Below the pieces are notes generated by a model that saw only the letters and a program-made list of their open reading frames with translations, ran no database searches and was not told where the DNA came from. From positions 1-64,000 of the forward strand of contig NZ_CALFYO010000021.1 in the NCBI RefSeq assembly GCF_937952055.1: a stretch of 64,000 nt of DNA, given 5' to 3'. The position numbers and the translations under genes are program-made. Shown piece after piece: positions 18,027-26,396 of this stretch. Source of the DNA: an uncultured Piscinibacter sp. Lineage in GTDB: Bacteria; Pseudomonadota; Gammaproteobacteria; Burkholderiales; Burkholderiaceae_C. The first letter of the stretch is position 1. The number at the start of each line of letters is the position of its first letter.

Positions 18027-19009
18027 GAGGCCGCGACCAGCACGTTGCTCCAGGCCAGCCAGGTCGCCTGCACCGTCGGCACGGGGCGACCTTCCAGCGC
18101 CACCTGGTGCAGGTGGCCATGGCTTGCCTGCGGCCCGGTGCGCCATGCGGTCGGGAAGTTGTAGAGCTGCACGTGCGGCAGGTCCAGCGCCACCGCGATG
18201 TGGCTCAGGCCGCTGTCCACGCCGATCACGCCCTGCGTGAGGGCGAGGCGGTCGAGCACGGCATCGAGTGCCATCGAGGGCCAGACCTCGACGTGAAAGG
18301 CCTTCTCGAACTGCAGCCCGGCGGCGATCAGCTCGGCGCGCGTCTGCTCCAGTTCGTTGGCCTGCGGCAATCCGATGCGCCAGCCGGCGTCGATGACGCG
18401 CTTGCCGAGCTGCACCCAGTGATCCACCGGCCAGAGCTTGTCGTCGCGCGACGTGCCATGCACGAAGGCGACCGTCGGCGTGGCCGAGCGGAACACGCGG
18501 CGCGTCGCATGCAGTCCGTACTTCGGCGGTCCCTCGGCCGGGCGGCCGAGCACTGCGGCGACCAGCGCGCGCGAGCGGTCCATCGCGTGGATGTGCGGCT
18601 CGATGCGGATGGCATGGTCGACCAGCCAGCCGGCCGGCGCCTCGTAGCTGGAGCCTTCCGTCTGGTTCCCCAATCCGAAGCGCGTGCCGCGCGCCAGCCG
18701 CGCGACGAGGGCCGACTTGGTCAGCCCCTGCAGGTCGATGATCGCGTCGTACTGCTCCGCCTGCAGCGCCTCGCGGAAGGCACGCCACTCGGCGCGCGCC
18801 GTGCCGGTCCACCATGCGCGGCGCCAGCGGCGCATCGCGCACTCGATGACGCGGCGCACGCCGGACACGCGGCGCACGATCGGCGCGAAGGCGGGTTCGA
18901 CCACCCAGTCGATCACCGCGTCGGGGTGGGCGGCACGGATGTCCTGCACTGCGGGCATGGCGTGCACGACGTCGCCGAGCGACGACAGCTTGACGATGAG
19001 GACCTTCAA
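18023..19009 (-). CDS. waaC: Lipopolysaccharide heptosyltransferase I
   Basis: 328 residues, GT9 family. It adds the first L-glycero-D-manno-heptose to the Kdo region of the core. The start MKVLIVKLSSLGDVVHAMPA, the central IDLQGLTKSALV and the GVDSGLSHIAVAL near the C-terminus are the family landmarks. The start is a TTG at 19009, chosen because it gives the normal N-terminus 15 bases after the preceding stop; no strong Shine-Dalgarno site is visible. It overlaps waaA by four bases. Confidence 0.93.
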   Translation of the reverse strand: MKVLIVKLSSLGDVVHAMPAVQDIRAAHPDAVIDWVVEPAFAPIVRRVSGVRRVIECAMRRWRRAWWTGTARAEWRAFREALQAEQYDAIIDLQGLTKSALVARLARGTRFGLGNQTEGSSYEAPAGWLVDHAIRIEPHIHAMDRSRALVAAVLGRPAEGPPKYGLHATRRVFRSATPTVAFVHGTSRDDKLWPVDHWVQLGKRVIDAGWRIGLPQANELEQTRAELIAAGLQFEKAFHVEVWPSMALDAVLDRLALTQGVIGVDSGLSHIAVALDLPHVQLYNFPTAWRTGPQASHGHLHQVALEGRPVPTVQATWLAWSNVLVAAS

Positions 19010-19024
19010 GCCTGCGTCAGCCGG

Positions 19025-20416
19025 TCAGTGCGCAGCCGCAGCAAAGGTCGCGTCGGGCTTCACCGCGCGCAGCGCGGCCATCATCTCGGCCTCGATGCGG
19101 TGCAGCGCCTCGGGGGTGTGGCCCTCGAAGCGCAGCACCAGCACCGGCGTGGTGTTGGAGCTGCGCACCAGGCCGAAGCCGTCGTCGTACTCGACACGCA
19201 GGCCGTCGATCGTCACCACCTCGCGCGCGCCGGGGAACTTGGCCGTCTCCAGCAGGCGCTGCACCACGCGCCTGGGCTCGCCCTCGTCGCAGGGCACGTT
19301 CAGCTCGGGCGTGCTGTGGCTGGTGGGCAGCGCATCGAGCACGGCGCTGGGGTTCTTCGCGCGCGACAGGATCTCCAACAGCCTGGCTGCGGTGTAGGTG
19401 GCGTCGTCGAAGCCGTACCAACGCTCGCCGAAGAAGATGTGGCCGCTCATCTCGCCGGCGATCGGCGCGCCGATCTCGCGCATCTTCGCCTTGATCAGCG
19501 AATGGCCGGTCTTCCACATCAGCGGCGTGCCGCCCGCAGCGCGGATCGCCGGCGCCAGGCGCTGGGTGCACTTGACGTCGAAGATCACAGTGCCGCCCGG
19601 CTGACGCGAGAGGATGTCCTGCGCGAACAGCATCAGCTGGCGGTCGGGATAGATGATGTGGCCGTCGACCGTGACCACGCCGAGCCGGTCGCCGTCGCCA
19701 TCGAAGGCCAGGCCGAGTTCGGCGCCGCTGGACTGCACGGTGCGGATCAGGTCGGCCAGGTTCTCCGGCTTGCTCGGATCCGGGTGGTGGTTGGGAAAGT
19801 CGCCGTCGACCTCGGAGTACAGCTCGATCACCTCGCATCCCAGCGCGCGCAGGATCGCCGGCGCCGAGGCGCCCGGGATGCCGTTGCCCGAGTCGACCAC
19901 GATCTTCATCGGGCGCGAGAGCTTGCAGTCGCCCGCGATGCGCGCCCGGTACTCGGCGCCGATGTCCATCGCGGCGGAGCGGCCCGGCCGGCGCACGTAG
20001 TCCTCGCGCTCGATGCGCTGGCGCAGCGCCTGGATGGCGTCGCCATAGATGGCCTGGCTGGCCAGCACCATCTTGAAGCCGTTGTAGTCCTTGGGGTTGT
20101 GGCTGCCGGTGACCTGGATGCCGCTGTGGCACCCATGCTGGCCGCGCGTGGCGGCCACGTAGTAGAGCATCGGCGTGGTCACGGCACCGAGGTCGACCAC
20201 GTCCAGCCCGGTCGACGCCAGGCCGCGGATCAGCGCGGCTGCCAGACCGGGGCCGGACAGCCGTCCGTCGCGCCCCACCGCCACCGCGCGTTCGCCGGCG
20301 GCGACGGCCTCGCTGCCGAAGGCGCGGCCGAGGTGCTCGGCGAAGCTCTCGTCGATGGTCTTGCCGACCACGCCGCGGATGTCGTAGGCCTTGAAGATGC
20401 TGGGATCGACTTGCAT
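19025..20416 (-). CDS. Phosphomannomutase/phosphoglucomutase (AlgC-like)
   Basis: 463 residues, alpha-D-phosphohexomutase family. It interconverts hexose 1- and 6-phosphates and so feeds sugar nucleotides into lipopolysaccharide and polysaccharide synthesis. The catalytic phosphoserine is Ser105 in TGSHNP, the metal loop DGDGDR is at 239-244 and the sugar-binding GEMSGH at 321-326. It is the first gene of the operon with waaC and waaA and is divergent from the TauE-type gene 45 bases away. Confidence 0.93.
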   Translation of the reverse strand: MQVDPSIFKAYDIRGVVGKTIDESFAEHLGRAFGSEAVAAGERAVAVGRDGRLSGPGLAAALIRGLASTGLDVVDLGAVTTPMLYYVAATRGQHGCHSGIQVTGSHNPKDYNGFKMVLASQAIYGDAIQALRQRIEREDYVRRPGRSAAMDIGAEYRARIAGDCKLSRPMKIVVDSGNGIPGASAPAILRALGCEVIELYSEVDGDFPNHHPDPSKPENLADLIRTVQSSGAELGLAFDGDGDRLGVVTVDGHIIYPDRQLMLFAQDILSRQPGGTVIFDVKCTQRLAPAIRAAGGTPLMWKTGHSLIKAKMREIGAPIAGEMSGHIFFGERWYGFDDATYTAARLLEILSRAKNPSAVLDALPTSHSTPELNVPCDEGEPRRVVQRLLETAKFPGAREVVTIDGLRVEYDDGFGLVRSSNTTPVLVLRFEGHTPEALHRIEAEMMAALRAVKPDATFAAAAH

Positions 20417-20461
20417 GGGTGTGGCTCGGTTGAGAATCGCGGCATTGTAGGGAGAGCGGGA

Positions 20462-21211
20462 CTGGACGCTTCACTCATCGTCATCGTGCTCGGCGCAGCG
20501 CTGGCCGGCTTCATCCAGGGCCTGTCCGGCTTCGGTTTCGGGCTGACCGCGATGGCCGTCTGGGCCTGGGCGCTGGAGCCGCGTCTGGCCGCCGTGCTGG
20601 CGGTGACCGGCGCGCTGGCCGGCCAGTTGCTGGCGGCGCTGACGGTGCGGCGCGGCTTCGACGGGATGCGCCTGGCGCCCTTCGTCGCTGGTGGCCTGCT
20701 CGGCCTGCCGCTCGGCCTGTGGCTGCTGCCGCGGCTGGACGTGCCGCTGTTCCGCGCCCTGCTCGGCGCCCTGCTCGTCACCTGGTGCCCGCTGATGCTG
20801 CTGGCGCCGCGGCTGCCACGCATCGCGCGCGGCGGGCGGATCGGCGACGGCCTCGCCGGCATCGCCGGCGGCGTGATGGGCGGCCTGGGCGGCTTCACCG
20901 GCGCGATCCCGACGTTGTGGTGCACGCTGCGCGGCTTCGACAAGGACGCGCAGCGCGCGGTGATCCAGAACTTCAACCTCGCGATGCTGTCGGTGACCTT
21001 CGCCGCCTACCTCGCCAACGGCTTCGTCACCCGCGAGATGCTGCCCTCGCTGGCCCTCGTGCTGCCGGCGATGCTGCTGCCCGCGCTGGTCGGCATGCGC
21101 GTCTACATCGGCATCAGCGAGCTGGCGTTCCGGCGCATCGTGCTGCTGCTGCTGACGGCCTCGGGGGTGGCGCTGCTGGTGGCCTCGGTGCCGGTGCTGA
21201 CGAGTCGTTGA
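20462..21211 (+). CDS. TauE/SafE-family permease (anion exporter-like)
   Basis: About 249 residues with about eight membrane segments. The repeated glycine-rich half-motifs (GFIQGLSGFGFGLTAM and GGLGGFTGAIP) are those of TauE/SafE proteins, which move sulfonates, sulfite or organic anions. The start is uncertain: a CTG at 20462 follows GGGAG by seven bases, and a GTG at 20486 would still leave the first membrane segment mostly intact. The frame is open far upstream but antisense to the mutase. The substrate cannot be told. Confidence 0.8.
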   Translation: MDASLIVIVLGAALAGFIQGLSGFGFGLTAMAVWAWALEPRLAAVLAVTGALAGQLLAALTVRRGFDGMRLAPFVAGGLLGLPLGLWLLPRLDVPLFRALLGALLVTWCPLMLLAPRLPRIARGGRIGDGLAGIAGGVMGGLGGFTGAIPTLWCTLRGFDKDAQRAVIQNFNLAMLSVTFAAYLANGFVTREMLPSLALVLPAMLLPALVGMRVYIGISELAFRRIVLLLLTASGVALLVASVPVLTSR

Positions 21212-21248
21212 TCCGGCCGTGGGGCAGGAGCGCAGCGACTCGGGGGGC

Positions 21249-22763
21249 TCAAGCAAACCTGCCGTGCAGGAACCAGCCGCCGCCCTCGCCGCCGGGCAGG
21301 CGGGCGCGGTAGAGCCAGACCAGCGCGCCTTCGGCATCCTCGGCGATGAAGTAGTCGCGCTCGGCGAGCTCGTGATCCCACCAGCCGGCCTCGATGCGCT
21401 CGGGGCCGCTGAGCAGCCGCAGCACGCGGCCGGCCCGCAGCGGCCGGTCGTCGCGCACCGCCAGCGGCTCGGGCGGCGCGAGCAGCCACACCGGACGCAG
21501 CGGCGTGGCCGGCACGCTGACCACCGCGCCGCGCTGGCCGATGCGCGCGGGCTCGGCCGGCCGCACCGCGCTGGCGCGTTCGGGGCGGTGGTCGTGCACT
21601 GCCTGCAGCCGCTGCACGTGCCCGGCGCCGAGCCTCGCCTGCAGCCGCTCGACCAGCCGCACCAGGCCCTCGCGCTCGCTGGCGGCACTGGGGAACAGCT
21701 CGCCGCTGGGCGCCTCGCCGGGCACGATCTCGCGCGCCGACAAGCGCAGTTCCAGTGTCGGCGCCGGCAGTTGCAGCTGCGCCAGCCGCTCGCGCAGCAG
21801 CACCTGCAGGTGCGCCGGGTCGCGTGAGGGCTCGGCCAGGACCACCTCCAGCACGGTCTGCGGCGGCACCTGCGCATCGCTGCGCCAGCGCGGCTCGTGC
21901 TGCATCGCCAGCGCGAAGCCGCGCACGAAGGCATGCTGCGCAGCCAGCCAGCTCGCCAGCCGCGCGAGCAGCATGCCGGCGGCATGCAGCACCTGCTCGG
22001 CACTGTCGGCGCGGGCGAACAGTTCGAGCCGGCTCTCGAAGTGCGGCGGCAGGGCGATCGCCACGCGCGGATCGGGGCGCTCGCCGTAGGCGCGGTCGAG
22101 GTCGGCCAGCAGCGCAGGGCCGAAGCGCCTCGCCAGACCCGAGCGCGGCAGGCGGCGCAGGTCGGCCAGCGTCGAAAGCCCCATGCCTTGCAGTGCCTCC
22201 CAGTGCTCGCGGCCCGGGCCGAGCAGCCACACCGGCAGCGCGTCGAGCGCGCGTTGCATCGCCGGCGGCTCCTGGCAATGCACGCGTCGCGGCCCGCGTG
22301 CGAGCAGTGCGGCGCCCAGCGGCGTGAGCGCGCTCGCCGCCTGGATGCGGTGGCCCAGCGGCGTGACCGCTTCGCGCAGCCGCTGCAGCAGCCGCGCCGG
22401 TCCGCCGAAGTAGCGCAGGCTGGAGCGCACTTCGAGCAGCACGGTGTCGGCGCTGCGCTGCGGGTCGTGCGAGGGTTGCAGGCACACGCTGGGCGTGAAG
22501 GCGAGCGCAGCATGGGCGACGGCGGTCAAGGCCGACGCGTCGCGCGACGCGTCGGCCTGGCCGATCAGCAGGTCGGGCGCGAGGGCCAGCGCGGTGGCGC
22601 GCTTCTGGCCGGGTTCGACGCCGAGGGTGCCCGCCGCCGCGTTGGCCGCGGCGATGTGGTGGCCGTCGACCAGGGCGAGCGGCGCTTGCGCCTGCTCGCC
22701 CGGCAGCGTGGTGGCGAAGGCTTCGAGCGACAGCAGCGGCAGGTGCAGTGCGATCCAGAGCAC
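21249..22763 (-). CDS. imuB: ImuB-like Y-family DNA polymerase homologue
   Basis: 504 residues. It resembles the Y-family polymerases but the palm lacks the usual catalytic acidic residues, as in ImuB, which acts as a beta-clamp-binding hub of the mutasome. The N-terminus (VLWIALHLPLLSLEAF, GTG start at 22763) and the little-finger region with the SRDPAHLQVLLRERLAQL segment fit. The gene lies 22 bases behind imuA. The usual third member, dnaE2/imuC, does not follow: the TauE-type gene converges on it instead. Confidence 0.88.
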   Translation of the reverse strand: MLWIALHLPLLSLEAFATTLPGEQAQAPLALVDGHHIAAANAAAGTLGVEPGQKRATALALAPDLLIGQADASRDASALTAVAHAALAFTPSVCLQPSHDPQRSADTVLLEVRSSLRYFGGPARLLQRLREAVTPLGHRIQAASALTPLGAALLARGPRRVHCQEPPAMQRALDALPVWLLGPGREHWEALQGMGLSTLADLRRLPRSGLARRFGPALLADLDRAYGERPDPRVAIALPPHFESRLELFARADSAEQVLHAAGMLLARLASWLAAQHAFVRGFALAMQHEPRWRSDAQVPPQTVLEVVLAEPSRDPAHLQVLLRERLAQLQLPAPTLELRLSAREIVPGEAPSGELFPSAASEREGLVRLVERLQARLGAGHVQRLQAVHDHRPERASAVRPAEPARIGQRGAVVSVPATPLRPVWLLAPPEPLAVRDDRPLRAGRVLRLLSGPERIEAGWWDHELAERDYFIAEDAEGALVWLYRARLPGGEGGGWFLHGRFA

Positions 22764-22785
22764 GGCGCGAATGTCTTCACGGCGC

Positions 22786-23583
22786 TCAGCCGAGGTCGAC
22801 GAAGGTGGCCACCGCGAGCGACGGCACGCTGTCCATGCGCTCGACGCGCCGGCGGGCGCGCGCCGCCTCGGACAGCACCGGCGGCAGTTCCAGCACGATC
22901 GGCGTTTCCAGCGGCGGGCCGCGGCGCTTGAGCACGCGCAGCGCCAGTGCATCCGGCCCGGCGGCGCGCAGCGCCAGGCGCAGCGGCGCGGCGCTGGGCC
23001 GCTCGCCCGCGGCCAGCTCGCGCATCACGAAGGCGGCGCCGTCGTGCGCCTGCGCGGCGAGTTGCAGCCGGCGCAGGCGCTCGGCGCGCAGCCGCGGCGG
23101 CAGCCAGGCCACCAGCGCGCCGACATGGCCGCTTCGGAGTGCCTGCTCGAAGGCCCACAGGCTGTCGCTGCCAGGCACGACGCGCTGGCGCGTCTGCACC
23201 ACCAGCAACTGCTCGACGTCCAGCCCGAGCTGCGCCAGCGCCCAGGCGGAAAGCTGCGCCGGTGGGTCGAACAGCATCACCAGCCGGCCGCCGCGCTGCG
23301 CCGCGGCAAGGCTGGGCGCGAGCAGGCGGATCTCGCCGATGCCCGGATGCGGCAGCAGCAGCTCGCTGAGCGTGCGCCGCGGCCAACCGCCGCCGGGCAG
23401 TTGCGCGTCGAGTTCCGCAAAGCCGCTGGGCACACCGTCGCCGCGCGTTCGGCCGAGCTGGTGGCCGAGCCACAGCGCCGGATGCAGGTCCTCCGGCGCG
23501 GGGCGCACGTTGGCGCGCTGCAGCGCCGCAGCAGGCGGGAATGCAGGCTGGGCAGGAGAAACAACAGCGGGCACGGCGTCCAT
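22786..23583 (-). CDS. imuA: ImuA, RecA-like SOS mutagenesis protein
   Basis: 265 residues, a degenerate RecA-fold protein of the ImuA/SulA-related family that works with ImuB and ImuC in damage-induced mutagenesis. The PSGFAELDAQLPGGGWPRRTL segment (about 52-72) is the family signature where the Walker A of RecA would be, but the P-loop is lost. The ATG at 23583 lies six bases from a clear LexA box, so the pair should be induced by DNA damage. Confidence 0.88.
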   Translation of the reverse strand: MDAVPAVVSPAQPAFPPAAALQRANVRPAPEDLHPALWLGHQLGRTRGDGVPSGFAELDAQLPGGGWPRRTLSELLLPHPGIGEIRLLAPSLAAAQRGGRLVMLFDPPAQLSAWALAQLGLDVEQLLVVQTRQRVVPGSDSLWAFEQALRSGHVGALVAWLPPRLRAERLRRLQLAAQAHDGAAFVMRELAAGERPSAAPLRLALRAAGPDALALRVLKRRGPPLETPIVLELPPVLSEAARARRRVERMDSVPSLAVATFVDLG

Positions 23584-23588
23584 TTGGA

Positions 23589-23608
23589 TACTGTACGTTT
23601 ATACAGTC
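23589..23608. promoter_or_regulatory. LexA (SOS) box
   Basis: CTGT at 23591-23594 and ACAG at 23603-23606 are separated by eight AT-rich bases, with TA before and TC after: a full match to the gamma/beta-proteobacterial CTGT-N8-ACAG box. It overlaps the start region of imuA and lies 38 bases before the YchJ gene on the other strand, so both may be LexA-controlled. Confidence 0.9.
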
Positions 23609-23645
23609 TCCGGTGCAAGCCGCCGCCCAGGCAAGATCACGGCCC

Positions 23646-24038
23646 ATGCCCACCGCCAGCGTCCCCTGCCCCTGCGGCTCCGGCCTGCCCTACGACGCCT
23701 GCTGCGGCCGCTTCCACGAAGGCGCGCTGCACCTGCAGGCACCCGACGCCGAGCGGCTCATGCGCTCGCGCTACAGCGCCTACGTGCTGGGCCTGCGCGA
23801 CTACCTGCTCGCCACCTGGCACCCGAGCACGCGGCCGGCATCACTGGAGAGCGATCCGCCCGGGCTGAAGTGGCTGGGCCTGGAGGTGCGCCGCCATGAA
23901 CGACAGGACGAGAACCGCGCCACCGTGCGCTTCGTCGCGCGCAGCAAGCTCGGCGGGCGCGCCCAGCGGCTGCAGGAGACGAGCCGCTTCGTGCGCGAGG
24001 GCGGGCGCTGGTACTACGTCGACGGCGACCTGGGCTGA
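23646..24038 (+). CDS. YchJ-family (UPF0225) SEC-C motif protein
   Basis: 130 residues. The N-terminal SEC-C zinc motif has Cys8, Cys10, Cys19 and Cys20 (CPCGSGLPYDACC), followed by an NTF2-like domain with the ERLMRSRYSAYV signature. Zinc-binding, cytoplasmic, molecular role not established. The ATG at 23646 is the start because the SEC-C motif follows directly. It is divergent from imuA, across the LexA box. Confidence 0.88.
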   Translation: MPTASVPCPCGSGLPYDACCGRFHEGALHLQAPDAERLMRSRYSAYVLGLRDYLLATWHPSTRPASLESDPPGLKWLGLEVRRHERQDENRATVRFVARSKLGGRAQRLQETSRFVREGGRWYYVDGDLG

Positions 24039-24057
24039 GCCCGCCGGCGGGCCTGGT

Positions 24058-24600
24058 TCAGGCGAACTCCTGCCGCACCGGCAGCGACATCAGCCGGTGG
24101 ATGATCCAGCCGAGCAGAGCGCAGGCCGCCAACGTCATCGCCGCGCCCATCGCGCGCGCCGCGGTGACGAATCCGCCGAACACGCCCAGCACCTGCTCGG
24201 GCAGCGGCGTGCGGCTGAGCGTGCTCTCGACCACCGACTGCACCACCTCATGCTGGAACCACAGGCCGAGCAGGTTGGCGACGATGGCCAGCACCAGCAT
24301 GCCGATGAAGGCGCGGCGCGCCCAGTCCAGGCGCAGCAGCAGGCCGATCGCCGAAGCCAGCGTGGCCAGCGACACCACCAGCCCGGCGCCCACCACCCAG
24401 GGCAGGTAGGCGATCAGCAGGCCGGTGAGCAGCGGCAGCGGCCGCTGAGCGCCGCTGCTCTGCCAGCCCGGCAGCAGCGAGGCCACGGCAGCGTTCTGCA
24501 CCACCGCCGAGGCCACCGCCAGCAGCGACAGGGCGATGAACACCCAGGCCACCGTGGTGACGAAGAGCGAGCGGGATCCGACGTTGAAGGTCTGCGGCAT
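24058..24600 (-). CDS. Uncharacterised four-segment membrane protein
   Basis: 180 residues with four predicted membrane segments (about 15-35, 57-80, 92-112 and 143-165). No family recognised with certainty; it resembles small proteins annotated only as membrane proteins. The ATG at 24600 precedes the first hydrophobic segment; the frame upstream is open but polar and unlike coding sequence. It lies behind the 2-oxoacid oxidoreductase operon on the same strand, 168 bases away. Confidence 0.7.
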   Translation of the reverse strand: MPQTFNVGSRSLFVTTVAWVFIALSLLAVASAVVQNAAVASLLPGWQSSGAQRPLPLLTGLLIAYLPWVVGAGLVVSLATLASAIGLLLRLDWARRAFIGMLVLAIVANLLGLWFQHEVVQSVVESTLSRTPLPEQVLGVFGGFVTAARAMGAAMTLAACALLGWIIHRLMSLPVRQEFA

Positions 24601-24768
24601 GGCGACGACTCCGGCAGGCGGTGCAAGCACACCGTGGTCGGAATTGTGGGCGGCGGTGTGTGACAGGACATCCCACACCCAGGCACCTCCCCCGTGACCG
24701 CGGGATGGTGTGTGCGTTCGCCGCCACACCCACGCCGCGCGCCGCCGCAGGCCCGAAGCCCGAATCGT

Positions 24769-26394
24769 TCAGACGGCTTCCGGCACCATCGTGATGGCAC
24801 CGCAGGGGCACTCGGCGGCGCACAGCCCGCAGCCCTTGCAGTAGTCGAGGTTGAACGCGAAGCGCTTGCCGGGCCCGAGCTTGATGACGGCGTTGTCGGG
24901 GCAGACGCCGTAGCAGTTGTCGCACTCGAAGCAGTTGCCGCAACTCAGGCAGCGGCGCGCCTCGAAGAGGGCATTGCCCTCGTCCAGCCCGCCCTGCACC
25001 TCGTCGAAGCTGGTCTGCCGCCGCGCCAGGTCGAGCAGCGGACGCACGGTGGCCGGCGCATCGCTGTAGTACCACGTGTTGAGCTTATCGAAGCTGGCCG
25101 TCTCGTGCTTCCTCGGCACCGGCACGCCGGTGCCGCGCAGCCAGGCGTCGATGTGCCGCGCCGCCTTCTTGCCGTGGCCCACCGCCACCGTCACGTTGCG
25201 CTCGGCCGGCACCATGTCGCCGCCGGCGAACACGCCGGGCCGGCCGGTCATCATCTGCGCGTCGACCTGCACCACGCCGTCGCGGATCGTCAGGCCGGGT
25301 ACGCCGTCGAGCAGCGAGAGGTCGACGTCCTGGCCGAGCGCGAGCACCAGCGAATCGGCCTTCAGCGTCTCGAATTCGCCGGTGGGCTGCGGCTTGCCCT
25401 CGTCGTCGAGCACCATCTTCTCCACCGTCAGTTCGCCGGCGTCGGCCTGGCGGATGGTGGACAGCCACTTGATCGTCACGCCCTCCTGCAGCGCCTCCTC
25501 CACCTCGAAGTCGTGCGCCGGCATGCGGTCGCGGGTGCGCCGGTAGACGATCACCGCCTCGGTGGCACCCAGGCGCCGGGCGGTGCGCGCCACGTCGATG
25601 GCGGTGTTGCCGCCGCCGTAGACGACGACACGTCGGCCGAGCATCGGCTTGTCCTCGCCTTCCATGCTGCGCAGCACCGACACCGCGTCGAGCACGCGCG
25701 CCGAGTCGCCGGCCGGGATGAAGGCGCGCCTGGCGATGTGCGCACCGACGGCGAGGAAGGCGGCGTCCAGCCCCTCGTCGCGCATCATCGCCTGGAGGTC
25801 GGCCACCTTGGTGTCGAGGCGGATCTGCACGCCCATGGCGACGACCCGCGCCACCTCGGCGTCGAGCACCTCGCGCGGTAGCCGGTACTTCGGGATGCCG
25901 AAACGCATCATGCCGCCCGGCCGTGGCCCGGCTTCGAACACGGTGACGCGGTGGCCGAGACGGCGCAGGTGGTAGGCGGCGCTCAGCCCCGAGGGCCCGG
26001 CGCCGACGACGCCGACGTGCTTGCCGGATTCGGCCGCCGGCAGATCGAAGGCCCAGCCTTGCCTGATGGCCTCGTCGCCGAGGAAGCGCTCGACGGCGTT
26101 GATGCCCACCGGCGCGTCGAGCTTGCCGCGGTTGCATGCGCCTTCGCAGGAGTGGTAGCAGACCCGGCCCATGATCGCCGGAAACGGGTTGTCGCGCACC
26201 AGGTGGCGCCACGCGGCCTCGTAGTGGCCGGCCTCGGCGTGATACAGCCAGCCCTGGATGTCCTCGCCGGCCGGACATTGCTGGTTGCACGGCGGCAGGC
26301 GGTCGACATAGACCGGGCGGCTGGAGCGCCACGAGCCGGTCTTGTTGGCCAGCGACGAGCCGACGTCGAGCGTGATCGCGAAGGGCTTGTCCAT
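24769..26394 (-). CDS. GltD-like FAD/NAD(P) iron-sulfur subunit of a 2-oxoacid oxidoreductase
   Basis: 541 residues. The N-terminal half has the cysteines of glutamate-synthase small-chain proteins (Cys36, Cys40, Cys79, Cys83, Cys87), then an FAD-binding GAGPSG at 131-136 and an NAD(P)-binding GGGNTAID near 270. The last 70 residues add two [4Fe-4S] clusters (CLSCGNCFECDNC and CKGCGLCAAEC). It looks like a ferredoxin-type delta subunit fused to an NAD(P)-linked flavoprotein, so electrons from the 2-oxoacid could pass to NAD(P)+ directly. It is the last gene of the operon, two bases after the beta subunit. A similar subunit is known in phenylglyoxylate:NAD+ oxidoreductase. Confidence 0.85.
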   Translation of the reverse strand: MDKPFAITLDVGSSLANKTGSWRSSRPVYVDRLPPCNQQCPAGEDIQGWLYHAEAGHYEAAWRHLVRDNPFPAIMGRVCYHSCEGACNRGKLDAPVGINAVERFLGDEAIRQGWAFDLPAAESGKHVGVVGAGPSGLSAAYHLRRLGHRVTVFEAGPRPGGMMRFGIPKYRLPREVLDAEVARVVAMGVQIRLDTKVADLQAMMRDEGLDAAFLAVGAHIARRAFIPAGDSARVLDAVSVLRSMEGEDKPMLGRRVVVYGGGNTAIDVARTARRLGATEAVIVYRRTRDRMPAHDFEVEEALQEGVTIKWLSTIRQADAGELTVEKMVLDDEGKPQPTGEFETLKADSLVLALGQDVDLSLLDGVPGLTIRDGVVQVDAQMMTGRPGVFAGGDMVPAERNVTVAVGHGKKAARHIDAWLRGTGVPVPRKHETASFDKLNTWYYSDAPATVRPLLDLARRQTSFDEVQGGLDEGNALFEARRCLSCGNCFECDNCYGVCPDNAVIKLGPGKRFAFNLDYCKGCGLCAAECPCGAITMVPEAV

Positions 26395-26396
26395 GC

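Noticed and set aside
18014..20461. Long open frame leading into the TauE-type gene
   Set aside because: It is antisense to waaC and the phosphohexomutase. Only the part after about 20,462 encodes membrane segments of the TauE family.
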